64,000 bases of DNA from Pseudobacteroides sp. (lineage in GTDB: Bacteria > Bacillota > Clostridia > Acetivibrionales > DSM-2933): positions 97,203 to 161,202 of the forward strand of contig NZ_DATCTU010000033.1 of NCBI RefSeq assembly GCF_036567765.1. The letters are read 5' to 3'. Below the pieces are notes generated by a model that saw only the letters and a program-made list of their open reading frames with translations, was not told where the DNA came from and did no database searches. A program made the translations under genes and the position numbers. Shown one piece after another: positions 42,968 through 55,600 of the stretch. Within the stretch, counting starts at the first letter, position 1; every line of letters begins with the position of its first letter.

Positions 42968-45900
42968 ATGTTAAAAAAGAGAAAATTAGGTTCATTGCTG
43001 CTGGCAATTTTATTTATACTGCAGCTATTGCCAGGAGGAGTCAAACCAATACCTGAGGACAAGTCATTTGCAGAGGAGTTGACACCATCAGCTGTGCCGC
43101 AGATTGTAAACCTGCTTGGATCAGCAGGTGATTGTGATGGCTTAGCAGGGTGGACAGCAAGTAATGGAATTACATCATTAAATAAAAGCCAGAAAGTATT
43201 CGGAACAGCATCAATAAACTTTACAACAACAGCAGGTGATGGCTTTGCTTCAAAAGATATATCAAGTACCTTGGGTAAGGATGAAAAGTACTATCTTGTG
43301 TCTGTTTACTTGAGAAACAACAATGTGGACAATGCGTTCAGTCTGAAGATTATGGATGTAGTTGGGTCAACCTATACTACCCTTTGCGAGACACCTTCGC
43401 AGATGCTTGGAGCATTCAGGCGTGTAGGCGTTAAGTTTGATGCTGATGCAATAAGCAGCAGCAGTACAAAGAGAGAGCTTAGGATAAATGTTGTACAGAA
43501 CAGTCAGACTGTGAGTCAGAATGGATTATTTGATGGAATAATGATAAATGAAATAACAGAAGAGGAATACTTAAGTGAGACTGCTGAAGCTCTTTTGGTT
43601 AAGTATCCATATTCTGGAGGGACAAAATATCCTACATATCCGATTGAACTCGGAACCAATACGGCTTTTGTGATAGGAGAAGACGGATCGGTAAAAGCAT
43701 GGGGGATTAATACAGAAGGCCAATTGGGGCTTGGTAATTTGGTTAATCAGCCGGTACCAGTGTCAATGCCAGTACTAACTGATGTAAGAAGTGTTGCATC
43801 GGGTCAATATCATGGACTTGCCATTCTAAATGATGGAACAGTAAAATCATGGGGACAAAATGACAATGGTCAGTTGGGTATAAATAGTACTGATGATATG
43901 ACTAATCCAATAGATATCCCAGGGTTAGGCGGAGTAAAACAAATTGCTGCAGGACAATATCATTCTATTGCATTGATGGAGGATGGAACTGTAAAGGTAT
44001 GGGGGAAAAATAATTTTGGTCAGTTAGGTCTTGGAGATATTGTAGATAGGTTTACACCAGTTACAATTCCAGGACTTGCTGGAGTTAAGCAAATTGCAGC
44101 AGGTTATAATTCTTCTTATGCTGTAATGAATGATGGAACTGTAAAGGCATGGGGATATAATGGGTTAGGTCGACTTGGGTTAGGAGACTTTGAAGACAGA
44201 AAAACACCAGTGACAATCCCAGATTTGCTGGATGTGTGGTATATAGCAGCAGGGGCCTTTCATGTTTTTGCACATACTGCAGATGGAAAAATCAAATCAT
44301 GGGGGAAAAATGCTTTCGGTCAATTAGGTCTTGGAGACAACATAGACAGAAATAAGCCAGAACTTGTATCAGAAATATCCGGAGTTAGAAAAATAGTTGC
44401 AGGTGTTGATTTTACAGCTGCTCTTATGAATAATGGTACTGTCAAGACATGGGGATACAACGGTAATGGCCAATTGGGGCTTGGAAACAATAAGGATCAG
44501 GTGTATCCGCAGATAGTTCCTGAATTGGAAGGTGTTAAATATATTAACATTGGGGGAGCCTATGCATTTGCAGTTCTTAATGATGGGACGATGAAATACT
44601 GGGGGAAAAAAATTGGTGATGTAGGAAACGTTAATGTACCTACCGAAATAAGTATAAATGGAATGAGAGCAAACTCCTCTCCAGTAATGGGAATAAATTA
44701 TCCTTCATCCTACACTGAAGAAGGAGTTAAAGCAAGTGTGCTTGGCACAGATGGAAATTGTGAAAGTACAACCGGCTGGGCAGGAGGAAACGCAACAGTT
44801 GCACTTGATACATCGGCGAAGCTGTATGGCAGTAATGCTATAAAAGGTTCTATAACAGCAAGCGGTGTTGGATATATCTATAGGAATGTTAAATCCATAC
44901 TTGATAATAACAAGTGCTATTTCATTTCGGCTTATACTAAGAGTGGAAGCACCAACTCAGTAAACCTTTATTGCAATTTTGGAACAGAGAAAAATGCTAC
45001 CACTAACGCCACTACAGCTTATGTAAGACGGGGAATAAAAATAAAGCCTTCAGATATGGGGGCGGCTGCAGAGTATCGAGTTGGACTTAAGCTCAATACA
45101 GGAACTGCAGCTCAGTATGGATTTATTGACAACCTGATTATTGTTGAGATAACACAGGATGAATACGATAAACTGAATGAAACACAGCTTATGACAAAAT
45201 ACTCCTATAAAAACCTTCTGGAAAGTGACGGAGATTGCGAAGAGCTGGGAGCATGGAATGCAAAAACAGGAACTGCTACCTTGGATACTGCCAACAAGGC
45301 GGTTGGAAACAATGGAATTAAGATAGTAAGCAATGCAGGAACTGATACAGGGCTGGAAAAGTATCTTATGCCTCTTGATACAAATAAGTATTATTTGCTT
45401 TCGGGGTATGGCAAAAGTGCATCTGGAGGTAATCTCGAAATGCTTATTGGGAATGCATATGGATTATCAACTGGTGGTGGAACTACTAACCCATGTACTT
45501 CATCAACTTTTGTAAGGAAAGGTTTTGTGTTCAAGCCTACATCTTCAATAGGTGTGCTTTCTCTTGTTGCGAAGGGAATTACAGGACAGCAGCATACAGC
45601 TTATTTTGATGGTATCATGCTGAAGGAGATCAGTCAAAATGAGTATACTACACTGAGCGTGGAAGAGCTTCTTCAAAGATATCCTTATGAGGGCAGCAAA
45701 ACGGAATTTGAAGCCAATACTATGATGCCGGCTACTCTTAAGATGAAGAGTGGTGACAACAATGTTGTCATATCTGTGAGTGATGTGGATAATGATGTGT
45801 TGACATGCAGCCTGTATGTGGATGATGAATCAGTTGCAAGGGATACAAAGGTTGTGAGTAATGCATGGCAGGAGCAGGATGTCAATCTGGCATTGGGTAG

Positions 45901-48900
45901 TCTTACTGATGGTGACCATTTGATTAAGGTTGAGGTATGGGACGGCAAGGAGACTGTGCAGTATAGCACAAATGTAAATGCGTATTACAATTTGAAGAGC
46001 ATTGTAGGTACTGCAACAACAGGTTACTATGGCCTAATGACAGATGGAACTGTGAAAAAATGGGGAGGAACTAATGGCTCGTTAACTCCAACTGTTTGGA
46101 CTGAATTGAGTAATGTTAAGCAAATTGTAACAGACGGAAGAGCACTTTTTGCAGTGTTAAATGATGGGACAGTTAAATCCTGGGGATGGAAATATCTTGG
46201 TACTGGTGTTAGTTCTACTGATATCCCAATGGAAATTGAAGGATTGACAAACGTAAGGGAGATGGTAATATATAGTGAGGTGAGGTATGCTATCTTAAAC
46301 GATGGTACTGTAATGGTTTGGGGAAATAACAGTGATATCGGGATAAGCAATATTGAACTACCGATAAAAAGCAAACACCTTAGTGGTGTAGAGAGAGTAG
46401 TTTCGGGACCATCATATGTATCATATACTACTTCTAATGGAGAAACATGGGTATATGGAAGATTATCTGCTAGTCACATTTATTCTACACCTGCAAGATT
46501 CACTGATTGCAAACTATTTACATATTATAGTGCAATATTCAAGATTAACAGTAACGGAGATTTATATGCATGTGGAGATAATTCTTATGGCCAGTTGGGA
46601 CTTGGAAGCACGGAATCAATTAGTAGTTTTCAATTAGTAAAATCAAATGTAAAAGAAGTATTTAGCTCTGGAAGCTCGACTTTTATTATTTTAAATAATG
46701 GGGAAGTATGGGCCTGTGGACAAAATACAAATGGGCAACTTGGCCTGGGCGATAAAGTAAATAAGAATACTCCAACCAAAGTTAATGATTATACAGGAGC
46801 TTCAAAATTTGTATTTGATACTTATGCTTCTTTTGCAATATATCAAGATGGTAAAGTAAAAACAGCTGGAACAAACACATATGGTACACTTGGGCTAGGT
46901 AATAATACTGATGCTCTAACTCCACAAAATATATCTTCCATTTCAGACGTAGTTGATATTACCGCTAATAATGGATCAGTTCTAGCATATTTAAAAGATG
47001 GAAGCGTTAAAGCATGGGGAAAAAATGAAGTTGGTATCCTTGGGCTTGGTGACACCAATAGTAGAAATCTTCCTGTGGAAATTTATAAGGGCAGGTTTGT
47101 ACCTAAAATAATTTATGCTAAACCAGGTAATAGCCAGGTAGTTACGGGAGAAGACGGATTTATTACACCGTCAGTTAATGTGACTTCCAGGGATAATGAG
47201 AAACTTAGTATAATGGCATATCTGGATAGCTCGCAGATTCCTTATGATAGTAAAGCTTGTAACAGTAGCTATAAGGCAAAGGAAGTAATATTTAACCCAA
47301 TAGATAATACAAATCTTACTGAAGGTAACCACTCTATAAAGTTTGAGGTAAGCAATGGAATATCTACAACAATTTTAACAAGAAGTTTCATATATGATCG
47401 GTTGCCATCAGCAGGTACTATTACAACAACATCAACAACTAATACAATAACAGCAACAGGGACTGGCATCGATTCAAGGGGACTCAATACAAATCCAATA
47501 AGATTTTGTATTGGAACTGCAGATAGTGGATGGATTAAGCAAGATAATGACCTTAATGTTTCAAAAGTTATTAAAACTGGTGTAGGAAGCACTAAAATAG
47601 TCAAGGTAGATAATGGATATGTTGCTGGGATTAACTATGGTACAAAAATAAATTTTTATAAAGCTGATAATAATGTTAAGAGTTGGAGTAATATTGGTTT
47701 TGTTAGCTGTGTAGATCCTGGGAATGATAAAGATTTTGCTATAGCATCAAAAGGTAACGAAGTTTATTGCATTTATAATACGTCTTACTATAACGGCTAC
47801 TATTCAACATTTGACACTAATTTTATTAGATTTAATAGTACAATAAGTAACCAAGCAAATATAGGCTTGAATGCAGCAAAAATAATCAGTGGGGATAGCG
47901 TGTACAATAAAAGTTTGTCATTAGCAATGGATAATTCAGGTGTTATATATGCAGCATGGAAGAGAAGCAATAATAATGCATTGTATTATAGCAAGAGTAA
48001 TAATGGTAGTATTTGGGAATCTTCTTTAAGTTTATATGGTTATAGTGATAGTAGTGATGTGTCGATATTTAAAAAGATTACTGGAAACGCTGAAATTCTA
48101 TTTGCCCGATATAGTAATTCAAGTTCCGCATTGCGCTTAAAAAATGATTTTGGTGATGTATATATTGCAGGTTCCAATGGATTCGATATTATTTCGCCAG
48201 TAGGATGTCAAGATAATGATGGCATATATCACGTAGCTTGGCTTGCAAAAGATGCAACGGATAACACAGCATATAATGTATTCTACAGTAAATCAGAAAC
48301 AGGAAACTGGAACACTTGGTCCACCCCAATCAAATTGACAACCGGAAATATCTACAACTGCAGCAATCTCTCAATATGCACTGATTCACAAAATAGGGTC
48401 CATCTTGCTTGGGCAAGAAACAACGAGATCCAGAAGAAAACCTTTGATGGTATTTGGGGTGATATTGAGACTGTAGCAGCTAATGGTGAAAACCCAAGCT
48501 TCTGTTCAAATAATCCAAAGCAAACTCAACCAGTTTTAATATATAGAGACAAAACAGCTAATGAAGTAAGACTTATTAGTTTTAAACCAAAGTCTGCATC
48601 TTATACAGCAACTGGACTACTTCCCGGTAAAAAATACACAGTAAAGTTTGAAACTAAGGATATGAGCGGAAACATAGCTATTTCAACAAAAGAGGCTTTT
48701 ACTAAAGCTGCTGTTCCATCTGCTACCATAGGGACTAAAACAGCAACTACAGCAAATATAACAATTACAGATTCGAATGGTGCCGATACCAAATATAAGG
48801 TTAAAGTTGGAGACAAATACTTACTTGCAGACGGTACACTTTCAACAAAGGCTGATCTGATTTCAACCAAGTCAATAAAAATTAAAGGTTTAAAAGCTAA

Positions 48901-49594
48901 TACCACATATCAGGTATTCTTTAAAGCAGTAAATGGCGAAAATATTGAAACCAAATATTCACCTGCGGTATCACTATTAACTGCTAATACTGTGCCTGGA
49001 GTTCCAGCCAATGTTAAAACAGCATCTTATGGAACCAATGTAAAAGTGTCATGGGATGAGCTTGATGGTGCACAAAGTTATGATGTTGAAATCGATAGTG
49101 TGGTTTATACTAACGCAACAACTTCAACAAGCTATGTAAAAGCAGGTCTAGCAGCAGGTGTAAGCCACAATGTTAGGGTAAGGGCTGCTAATACTGCTGG
49201 TACAGGTGCATGGAGCAGCATTTATACTACAACGGTGGCTGCATCGAAGACAAACCAAATACCCGTTAACTACAGTGTAGGTAAGATATTTAATATTGTA
49301 CTTTCAGCAGGAAACCTTAAGGATGTTGATATCTGCACATTTAAACTTATATATGATCCTGCTAAGCTTGAGGTACTTGATTTGTGTGCGGATACACTTG
49401 ATAAGGAATTGGCAACAGGTGATATTGCGGATACTGGTGTTAAGGTAGTTGAATTTAACCCAAATACGGGAGTAGTAAGATATACGGTAACTAAATCTGC
49501 CAACGATGGTGCTGCCTGGACTGGAGCATTGAATTCCGTTAAGTTCAGGTCAAAGTCAGCAACTCCATCCACAATTACATACATACTTGAATAA
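42968..49594 (+). CDS. Giant secreted RCC1-repeat / CBM-like / FnIII / cohesin-like protein
   Basis: A 2208-residue exported protein with a signal peptide (about 1-35). Three related carbohydrate-binding-like modules lie at about 45-215, 588-745 and 751-907, each ending in an ITxxEYxxL...LxxKYxY motif. Two RCC1 propellers of about seven repeats each lie at about 230-560 and 1014-1371 (unit: VASGxxHxxAxxxDGTVKxWGxNxxGQLGLG). Ig-like domains lie at 915-1010 and 1380-1480, an unassigned probable propeller at 1500-1870, FnIII-like domains to about 2095 and a final cohesin-like domain at 2098-2208 (KIFNIVLSAGNLKDVDICTFKLIYDPAKLEVL). The last domain is shorter than usual cohesins. It is co-transcribed with the RHS gene 15 nt downstream. 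Confidence 0.8.
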   Translation: MLKKRKLGSLLLAILFILQLLPGGVKPIPEDKSFAEELTPSAVPQIVNLLGSAGDCDGLAGWTASNGITSLNKSQKVFGTASINFTTTAGDGFASKDISSTLGKDEKYYLVSVYLRNNNVDNAFSLKIMDVVGSTYTTLCETPSQMLGAFRRVGVKFDADAISSSSTKRELRINVVQNSQTVSQNGLFDGIMINEITEEEYLSETAEALLVKYPYSGGTKYPTYPIELGTNTAFVIGEDGSVKAWGINTEGQLGLGNLVNQPVPVSMPVLTDVRSVASGQYHGLAILNDGTVKSWGQNDNGQLGINSTDDMTNPIDIPGLGGVKQIAAGQYHSIALMEDGTVKVWGKNNFGQLGLGDIVDRFTPVTIPGLAGVKQIAAGYNSSYAVMNDGTVKAWGYNGLGRLGLGDFEDRKTPVTIPDLLDVWYIAAGAFHVFAHTADGKIKSWGKNAFGQLGLGDNIDRNKPELVSEISGVRKIVAGVDFTAALMNNGTVKTWGYNGNGQLGLGNNKDQVYPQIVPELEGVKYINIGGAYAFAVLNDGTMKYWGKKIGDVGNVNVPTEISINGMRANSSPVMGINYPSSYTEEGVKASVLGTDGNCESTTGWAGGNATVALDTSAKLYGSNAIKGSITASGVGYIYRNVKSILDNNKCYFISAYTKSGSTNSVNLYCNFGTEKNATTNATTAYVRRGIKIKPSDMGAAAEYRVGLKLNTGTAAQYGFIDNLIIVEITQDEYDKLNETQLMTKYSYKNLLESDGDCEELGAWNAKTGTATLDTANKAVGNNGIKIVSNAGTDTGLEKYLMPLDTNKYYLLSGYGKSASGGNLEMLIGNAYGLSTGGGTTNPCTSSTFVRKGFVFKPTSSIGVLSLVAKGITGQQHTAYFDGIMLKEISQNEYTTLSVEELLQRYPYEGSKTEFEANTMMPATLKMKSGDNNVVISVSDVDNDVLTCSLYVDDESVARDTKVVSNAWQEQDVNLALGSLTDGDHLIKVEVWDGKETVQYSTNVNAYYNLKSIVGTATTGYYGLMTDGTVKKWGGTNGSLTPTVWTELSNVKQIVTDGRALFAVLNDGTVKSWGWKYLGTGVSSTDIPMEIEGLTNVREMVIYSEVRYAILNDGTVMVWGNNSDIGISNIELPIKSKHLSGVERVVSGPSYVSYTTSNGETWVYGRLSASHIYSTPARFTDCKLFTYYSAIFKINSNGDLYACGDNSYGQLGLGSTESISSFQLVKSNVKEVFSSGSSTFIILNNGEVWACGQNTNGQLGLGDKVNKNTPTKVNDYTGASKFVFDTYASFAIYQDGKVKTAGTNTYGTLGLGNNTDALTPQNISSISDVVDITANNGSVLAYLKDGSVKAWGKNEVGILGLGDTNSRNLPVEIYKGRFVPKIIYAKPGNSQVVTGEDGFITPSVNVTSRDNEKLSIMAYLDSSQIPYDSKACNSSYKAKEVIFNPIDNTNLTEGNHSIKFEVSNGISTTILTRSFIYDRLPSAGTITTTSTTNTITATGTGIDSRGLNTNPIRFCIGTADSGWIKQDNDLNVSKVIKTGVGSTKIVKVDNGYVAGINYGTKINFYKADNNVKSWSNIGFVSCVDPGNDKDFAIASKGNEVYCIYNTSYYNGYYSTFDTNFIRFNSTISNQANIGLNAAKIISGDSVYNKSLSLAMDNSGVIYAAWKRSNNNALYYSKSNNGSIWESSLSLYGYSDSSDVSIFKKITGNAEILFARYSNSSSALRLKNDFGDVYIAGSNGFDIISPVGCQDNDGIYHVAWLAKDATDNTAYNVFYSKSETGNWNTWSTPIKLTTGNIYNCSNLSICTDSQNRVHLAWARNNEIQKKTFDGIWGDIETVAANGENPSFCSNNPKQTQPVLIYRDKTANEVRLISFKPKSASYTATGLLPGKKYTVKFETKDMSGNIAISTKEAFTKAAVPSATIGTKTATTANITITDSNGADTKYKVKVGDKYLLADGTLSTKADLISTKSIKIKGLKANTTYQVFFKAVNGENIETKYSPAVSLLTANTVPGVPANVKTASYGTNVKVSWDELDGAQSYDVEIDSVVYTNATTSTSYVKAGLAAGVSHNVRVRAANTAGTGAWSSIYTTTVAASKTNQIPVNYSVGKIFNIVLSAGNLKDVDICTFKLIYDPAKLEVLDLCADTLDKELATGDIADTGVKVVEFNPNTGVVRYTVTKSANDGAAWTGALNSVKFRSKSATPSTITYILE

Positions 49595-49609
49595 AGGAGC
49601 AAAACAACT

Positions 49610-52600
49610 ATGAGTAAATTAAACAAAGCTATTACCAGGCTTATTTTGGTAACAATGCTGGTTGTTTTACTTGCTCCTGCAAAAATGGTATGGAGTGGAG
49701 TTGGCAATCAGGGAACAACGTATAAGGGCATAATTATAAAATATAAGGATGATACCAAGAGTGAAACAGTTAAAGCAAATGTAAAAAAGAAACTAAAGCT
49801 TAAGGATTTAAAATCAAAAAAGAAGCTGAAAAAAGGTAAGGTTGAAGTTGTTGAAGTTGATGAGGGGGCTGATGTAACAAGTATTGTAAACGAGCTCAGG
49901 AAGGACACCAACGTACTCTATGCTCAACCGGACTATAAACTGTTTTTGAATTATATTCCTGATGAGCCCGACTTTTCTGCACAATGGGGTTTGAATAATA
50001 CAAATACTCAGGGTGTAGATATAGGTGTGACGGATGCTTGGGATATAACAAAGGGAAGCACAGATATTATAGTTGGTGTTTTGGATACGGGTATTGATAT
50101 TTCTCATGATGATTTGTCAAAAAATATCTATGTTAACAAAAAAGAAATTGCGGGAAACGGAAAAGACGATGATCAAAACGGTTATATAGATGATGTAAAC
50201 GGGTGGAACTTTGTAAGTAAAAACGGAACAGTCTTTGATTCAACGATTTTTGATATTCATGGAACCCATGTGGCGGGCATTATAGGTGCCTCAGAAAACA
50301 AAATGGGGACTATAGGTGTTTCGCCAAAGGTAAAACTTCTTCCTTTGAAGTTTATAAACGGAGATTCAGGATATACTTCAGATGCCATACAGGCTATTGA
50401 ATATGCTAAGGCGGCTGGAGCTAAGATTATCAATTGCAGTTGGGGAGGACCTGATGAAAACGAAGTCCTTAAAGACGAAATAAGGAACAACCCGGATATT
50501 TTATTCATAGCGGCAGCCGGTAATGGAGGAAAGCTTGGTTGTGCTTATCCTGGGGGCTTTAACCTCTCCAATGTTGTTTCTGTGGGTGCTGTTGACAGGG
50601 ATGGAAAACTTGCGGCATTTTCAAATTATGGTCCAAAGGTGAAGCTCGCGGCTCCTGGTGTTAACATACTCAGCACTATTCCTGGGAATAATTATGGTAC
50701 ACTTAATGGTACTTCCATGAGTGCTCCTTTTGTTACCGGCATTTCGGTGCTTTTAAAAAGCCAGAACAAAAATCTAAAGCCAGCAGAAATCGCAGCAATG
50801 CTTAGTAACGGCTCAATTGAACAAAGAAGCTTAAAAGGTAAAATTGCATCAGGAGGAATTGTAAATGCACTTTCTACTTTAAATAGCACAACTGAAAACA
50901 AGGATGAAAGCCAACAACAAGATGAACAGAACGAAGATACAGAGGACTCATCAATGGTTGAAGCCTTGGCTACAGCACAGCCACTATTGACTGAACAAAT
51001 CCATTTTGGTAAAGAAGGTGTTTACCCACCTTCCGGTAATTTCTCTGATAGCTATACTGATTTGGCTGGAATCTTTACACCATTTGGTGAGATCAAGGTA
51101 ACGAGAACTTATAACTCGTTAGATGGTGGATATAACCTTTTTGGCTATGGGTGGAGTATGGGTTATTATGGAAGAATTGAGTTTCAGAACTCTGGTAGTG
51201 TTTTAGTAGCCAAAGTTGGTGGAAAGTCATATGCATTTTTGAAGGATAGTTACACTGGCACATTTAACCCATATGGAAACCACTGCAAGATGGAAACCCA
51301 AGGAGAAACTAATAATTATACGGCATATATTCTCACAGCTCAAGATCAGACGAAGTATAGATATGATAGTTATGGATTTCTAAGCCATATAGAAGATAAA
51401 TATGGAAATAGGATATCTTTTGCCAACTCATCAACATCAAACGGTTACAGGATAGATAAAATTTATAATTCGCTTGGTATAGAAATATTAATAACGTATA
51501 ATGCAGCTGGATATATAGATACAATATCAGACCCTATGGGGAGAACTGTTAAATATCAATATGATAGCAATAGCAGGTTGACATGTATAACAAACCCAAT
51601 GGGGAATAAAACCTATTATTCATATAGCACATTAAATTATTACTTATCAGAGATAAGAAATAATGATGGAGATTCTTTAAATAAAATTGAATATGATACG
51701 TCAAATAGGGTTTGCAAAATAACCGATGCTGTTAAAAATACATATACATTTACCTACGATCCTACAAACAAAAAAACAACTGTAGTTGACTCAAACCAAA
51801 ATAGATACATTTATGGTTATAATGATGATAAATACATAACAGGCATTCAAGACCCAGAGGATAAAAACAGTGGAAATGAGTATAACTCATATGGTGAGGT
51901 ATATAGTGCTACAGATAGAAATGGAAATATAACAAAATACGATAGGGATGTAAATGGAAATATAACAAAAATTACAAACCCCGACGGTAGCACAAAAACC
52001 TGTGAGTATGACGATAAAAACAACCTGACTAAGGAAGTTGACGAAAAGGGCAATACAACATACTATTTCTACACAGACAAAAGATATCTAGCCAAAAAGG
52101 TGCAACCTATGTCATCAACAGGGCTCTATTCAGAAACAGGTGACCAAAGCCGTTTTGCTATAACTACCTATACTTATAATGGTTACGGACAAATTACATC
52201 CCAAAAAGACCCTGAAGGCAACGTTACAACTTACGATTACGACTCAAAAGGCTACCTCATATCCGAGACCAGCCCTGAAGGCAACGTTACCAAATACACC
52301 AATAATCCGATTGGATGGACAACAAAAATAATATCTCCAAAAGGCTACTCTATAGACTACACTTTTGACAACAATGGAGCTATTATAAAGGAAGCTGCAA
52401 GCACAGGGGAAACAAGACGTTTTGTGTACAATGCTGCAGGAAGGAAAGTAAGAGAGATATCCCCCAATCTTTATGAGCCTGAAAATGAGGATACAACTAC
52501 CAATACCTATAATGGTGGTGAGGGCTCTTACATAACATATTACCCAAGCGGCCTAGTGAAATCCATAACTGATGCTGAAAACAACACAAAGTCCTATACA

Positions 52601-55600
52601 TATGATCTGTATGGACAGATTGAGACAGAATCAAAGGGCGATGGGAGTGTGGTCAAATATGAGTATGACAAGCTTAACAGGCTATATAAGGTATATTTTG
52701 TATCAAAGCGTGGAGCTACTCCTATCCTGTTAAGGGAATACAAGTATGAGGTCCTGTCAGACAAAAATACAAAAAGGACTGAAAAGGTTTACTTCAATGA
52801 CAAGGAAACGGCGGAAACAGTAGAGATACTGGATTACAGGAATAATGTTGTGGAGAAGATAGATGCAGAAGGAGCTGCCACCTCTACTCAGTATTATTCC
52901 AATGGTGCGATTTCGAGCACAAAGGATGAAATGGGTTATTCCACTTATTATAGATATGATGGTATTGGAAGGCTGACTGAAAAATGGAGCCCATTTGAGG
53001 AAGTAAAAGGAACTGTTTACTACTCATATACATCTATTGAGTACGACAAAGCTGGAAGAGTAACGGCCCAGAGGTCTAGTTCTGAAAAAGTACTGCTTTA
53101 CAAGGTGCCAGGTAAGATTACAGGAACTTATTTCACCTATGATAAGGATGGAAACAAAAAGAGCCAACATACTGATTCCGGAAGAAGGACAGAGTTCGAG
53201 TATGATGCAGATGGTAATGTAAACAGAGAGACGGTTTATGTTGATAAGACAAACAAAATAACTACAATATATGAAAACAACCAGTTTGGTAAAACAGTAA
53301 AACAAAAGGAATATATTGAGAAAAGGGATTTGGCTGGAAACGATACTGGACTAAAAGAAGATCTTCAGGAGCTTGTAACAAGCTACGAATATGATAAGGA
53401 AGGCAATGTTGTTTCCGTATCAAAGCCTGATGGAACAAAAAACGATTATGTTCATGATAAGCTTGGAAGGCAGACAAGCACAGTAATCTATGAGGTTGAT
53501 GAAGCAGGAAATGAAATTATCGAGACTACTTCAACAACATATGATTTTGAGGGTAAAAAGATTTCTTCAACTGATGCTAACGGATATACTACCAAGTACC
53601 AGTACAACAGAATGGGGTTGTTGGAAAAAGTGATTGACCCTGCAGGGGGGATAGCTGCATATTATTACGACAGAGCAGGAAGAAAAACCGCTGAGGTTTC
53701 ACCTGCCAATTACTACTCCAACAAAGCCCTTACCGATCTTAACAGGATTGAATACGCTTATGATAAGACAGGAAGAATCATTACTAAGAGTGATATATAT
53801 AAGAATCCAGTTAGCGGGAAAATGGAAAAGGTAGTTTCCAAAGCCTACAAGTATGACAGCAGAGGAAATGTAATAAAAGAAGTTGATGCATTGGGATACC
53901 TTGCAGGAACAGGCAGCACCGTTGATGAACGTATTGATAAAGGCTATGGAACAGAGTATTCTTATAATGCAGCAGGGCTTAAGACTTCTGTTCTCGATCC
54001 TGTATCAAAGGAAAGAGAACTGGATTCTACAACCAAATGGGAATATGATGCAAAGGGGCAGATTATAGCAGAAATCAGTACCGATGGAGCTAAGGATTCC
54101 AATGAGTATGACAGCGATGGGAATATCATTTTCCAAAAACACACAAGTCCAAAAACCGGTGTAGTCAGCATTATTAAGTCGAATACATATGATTATTTGG
54201 GTAATTTGCTGACTGCTAAGGATGCTAAGGGTAATACTACATACTATGAATACAATAACTTTGGGCAAAAGAGAAAAGCAAAGCTTCCTGGAGATGAGAG
54301 CATTCCATCAATGGAGGTATATTACCAGTACGACAAACAGGGAAGGCTTTCAAAAGAAATATATGCAAACAGCAAGGTCATAATCCACAAATACAACAAT
54401 AAGAGCCTTGAAGTTGCTACTACTGAGCAAAAACTTGACGAAAGCCAGGCAATTACTGTATCCTCAGTCTACGATGCAAATGGAAACAAGGTTATTGAGA
54501 AAGATGGAAACGGTAACGAGAAGGTTAAAAAGTATGATGCTCTAAACAGATTAATCTCAGAGAAAACAATTGTTACTGATGTCAACAGAAAGAAGATAAC
54601 AAAGATTACAAGTTATACATACGACAAGAACGGCAATCAGACTTCCATCAAGGATTGGAAGGGAAATAAGCTTACAATGGAGTATGATCCGTTAAACAGG
54701 CTTATAAAGAAAACCGACCAGAATGGAAAAGTGATAGAGTCACTTTATTACTATGCAAACAGCATTCAGTCAAAGTCAACTGATGCCCTTGGAAACTCAA
54801 CTTCCTTCTGGTATGATAAAAACAACAGACTTGTAAAAAAGGTTGATTCTCTTAAAAACACAACTTTGCAAAGCTATGACAATGAGGGGAACATAGATAG
54901 CAAGACCGATGGAAGAGGAAATGTAACAAAGTATGTTTATGATGATTTCAACAGACTCATACAGGTGAGAAATGCAAAAGATGAGCTTACAAGTTACAGC
55001 TATGATGCAAACGGAAACATGACCTCCATCAAGGATGGAAAGGGTAATGTAGAAACCTATGAGTACAATGTTGCAAACAAGATAAAAAGAAGAATTGATC
55101 ACGGAGGTAAGACAGGGGCCGTTTATAACAAGGCAAAAACAGAAGTTTATACTTACGACTGCTATGGAAATAAGGCATCGGTAGTCGACAGAAACGGTAT
55201 TAAAACAAGTTTTTATTACGATATTCACGGACGTTTGGTTAAGAAGGAAGCTGGAAAGGTTTTTGAAGAAAATACTCTTAACCAGAGCGGTGAAAAGCTA
55301 ACATTAAGTAATGTTGAGGTAGCCTTTGTTGAATACTCATACGACGATAACGGAAACATACTTACAATTGAGGGGGCTACAGGTATAACAACCAGAACCT
55401 ATGATGAGGAGAACAGAGTAACTACCAAAACTGTTCCACAGCTGGGAACTTCAAGATACCAATATGATGCTACAGGCAAAAACATACCAAAGGGCTGCCA
55501 TGCAGAAATAACCACTGATCCAAAGGGAAATGTGACATGCAAGACGTTTGACAAGGTTGGAAGGCTATCTGCTGTAACAACCGGTACTCAAACGACAAAC

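Noticed and set aside
43650..47090. Regularly spaced repeats of about 150-160 nt
   Set aside because: These are RCC1 repeat units within one open frame, not a DNA-level array.
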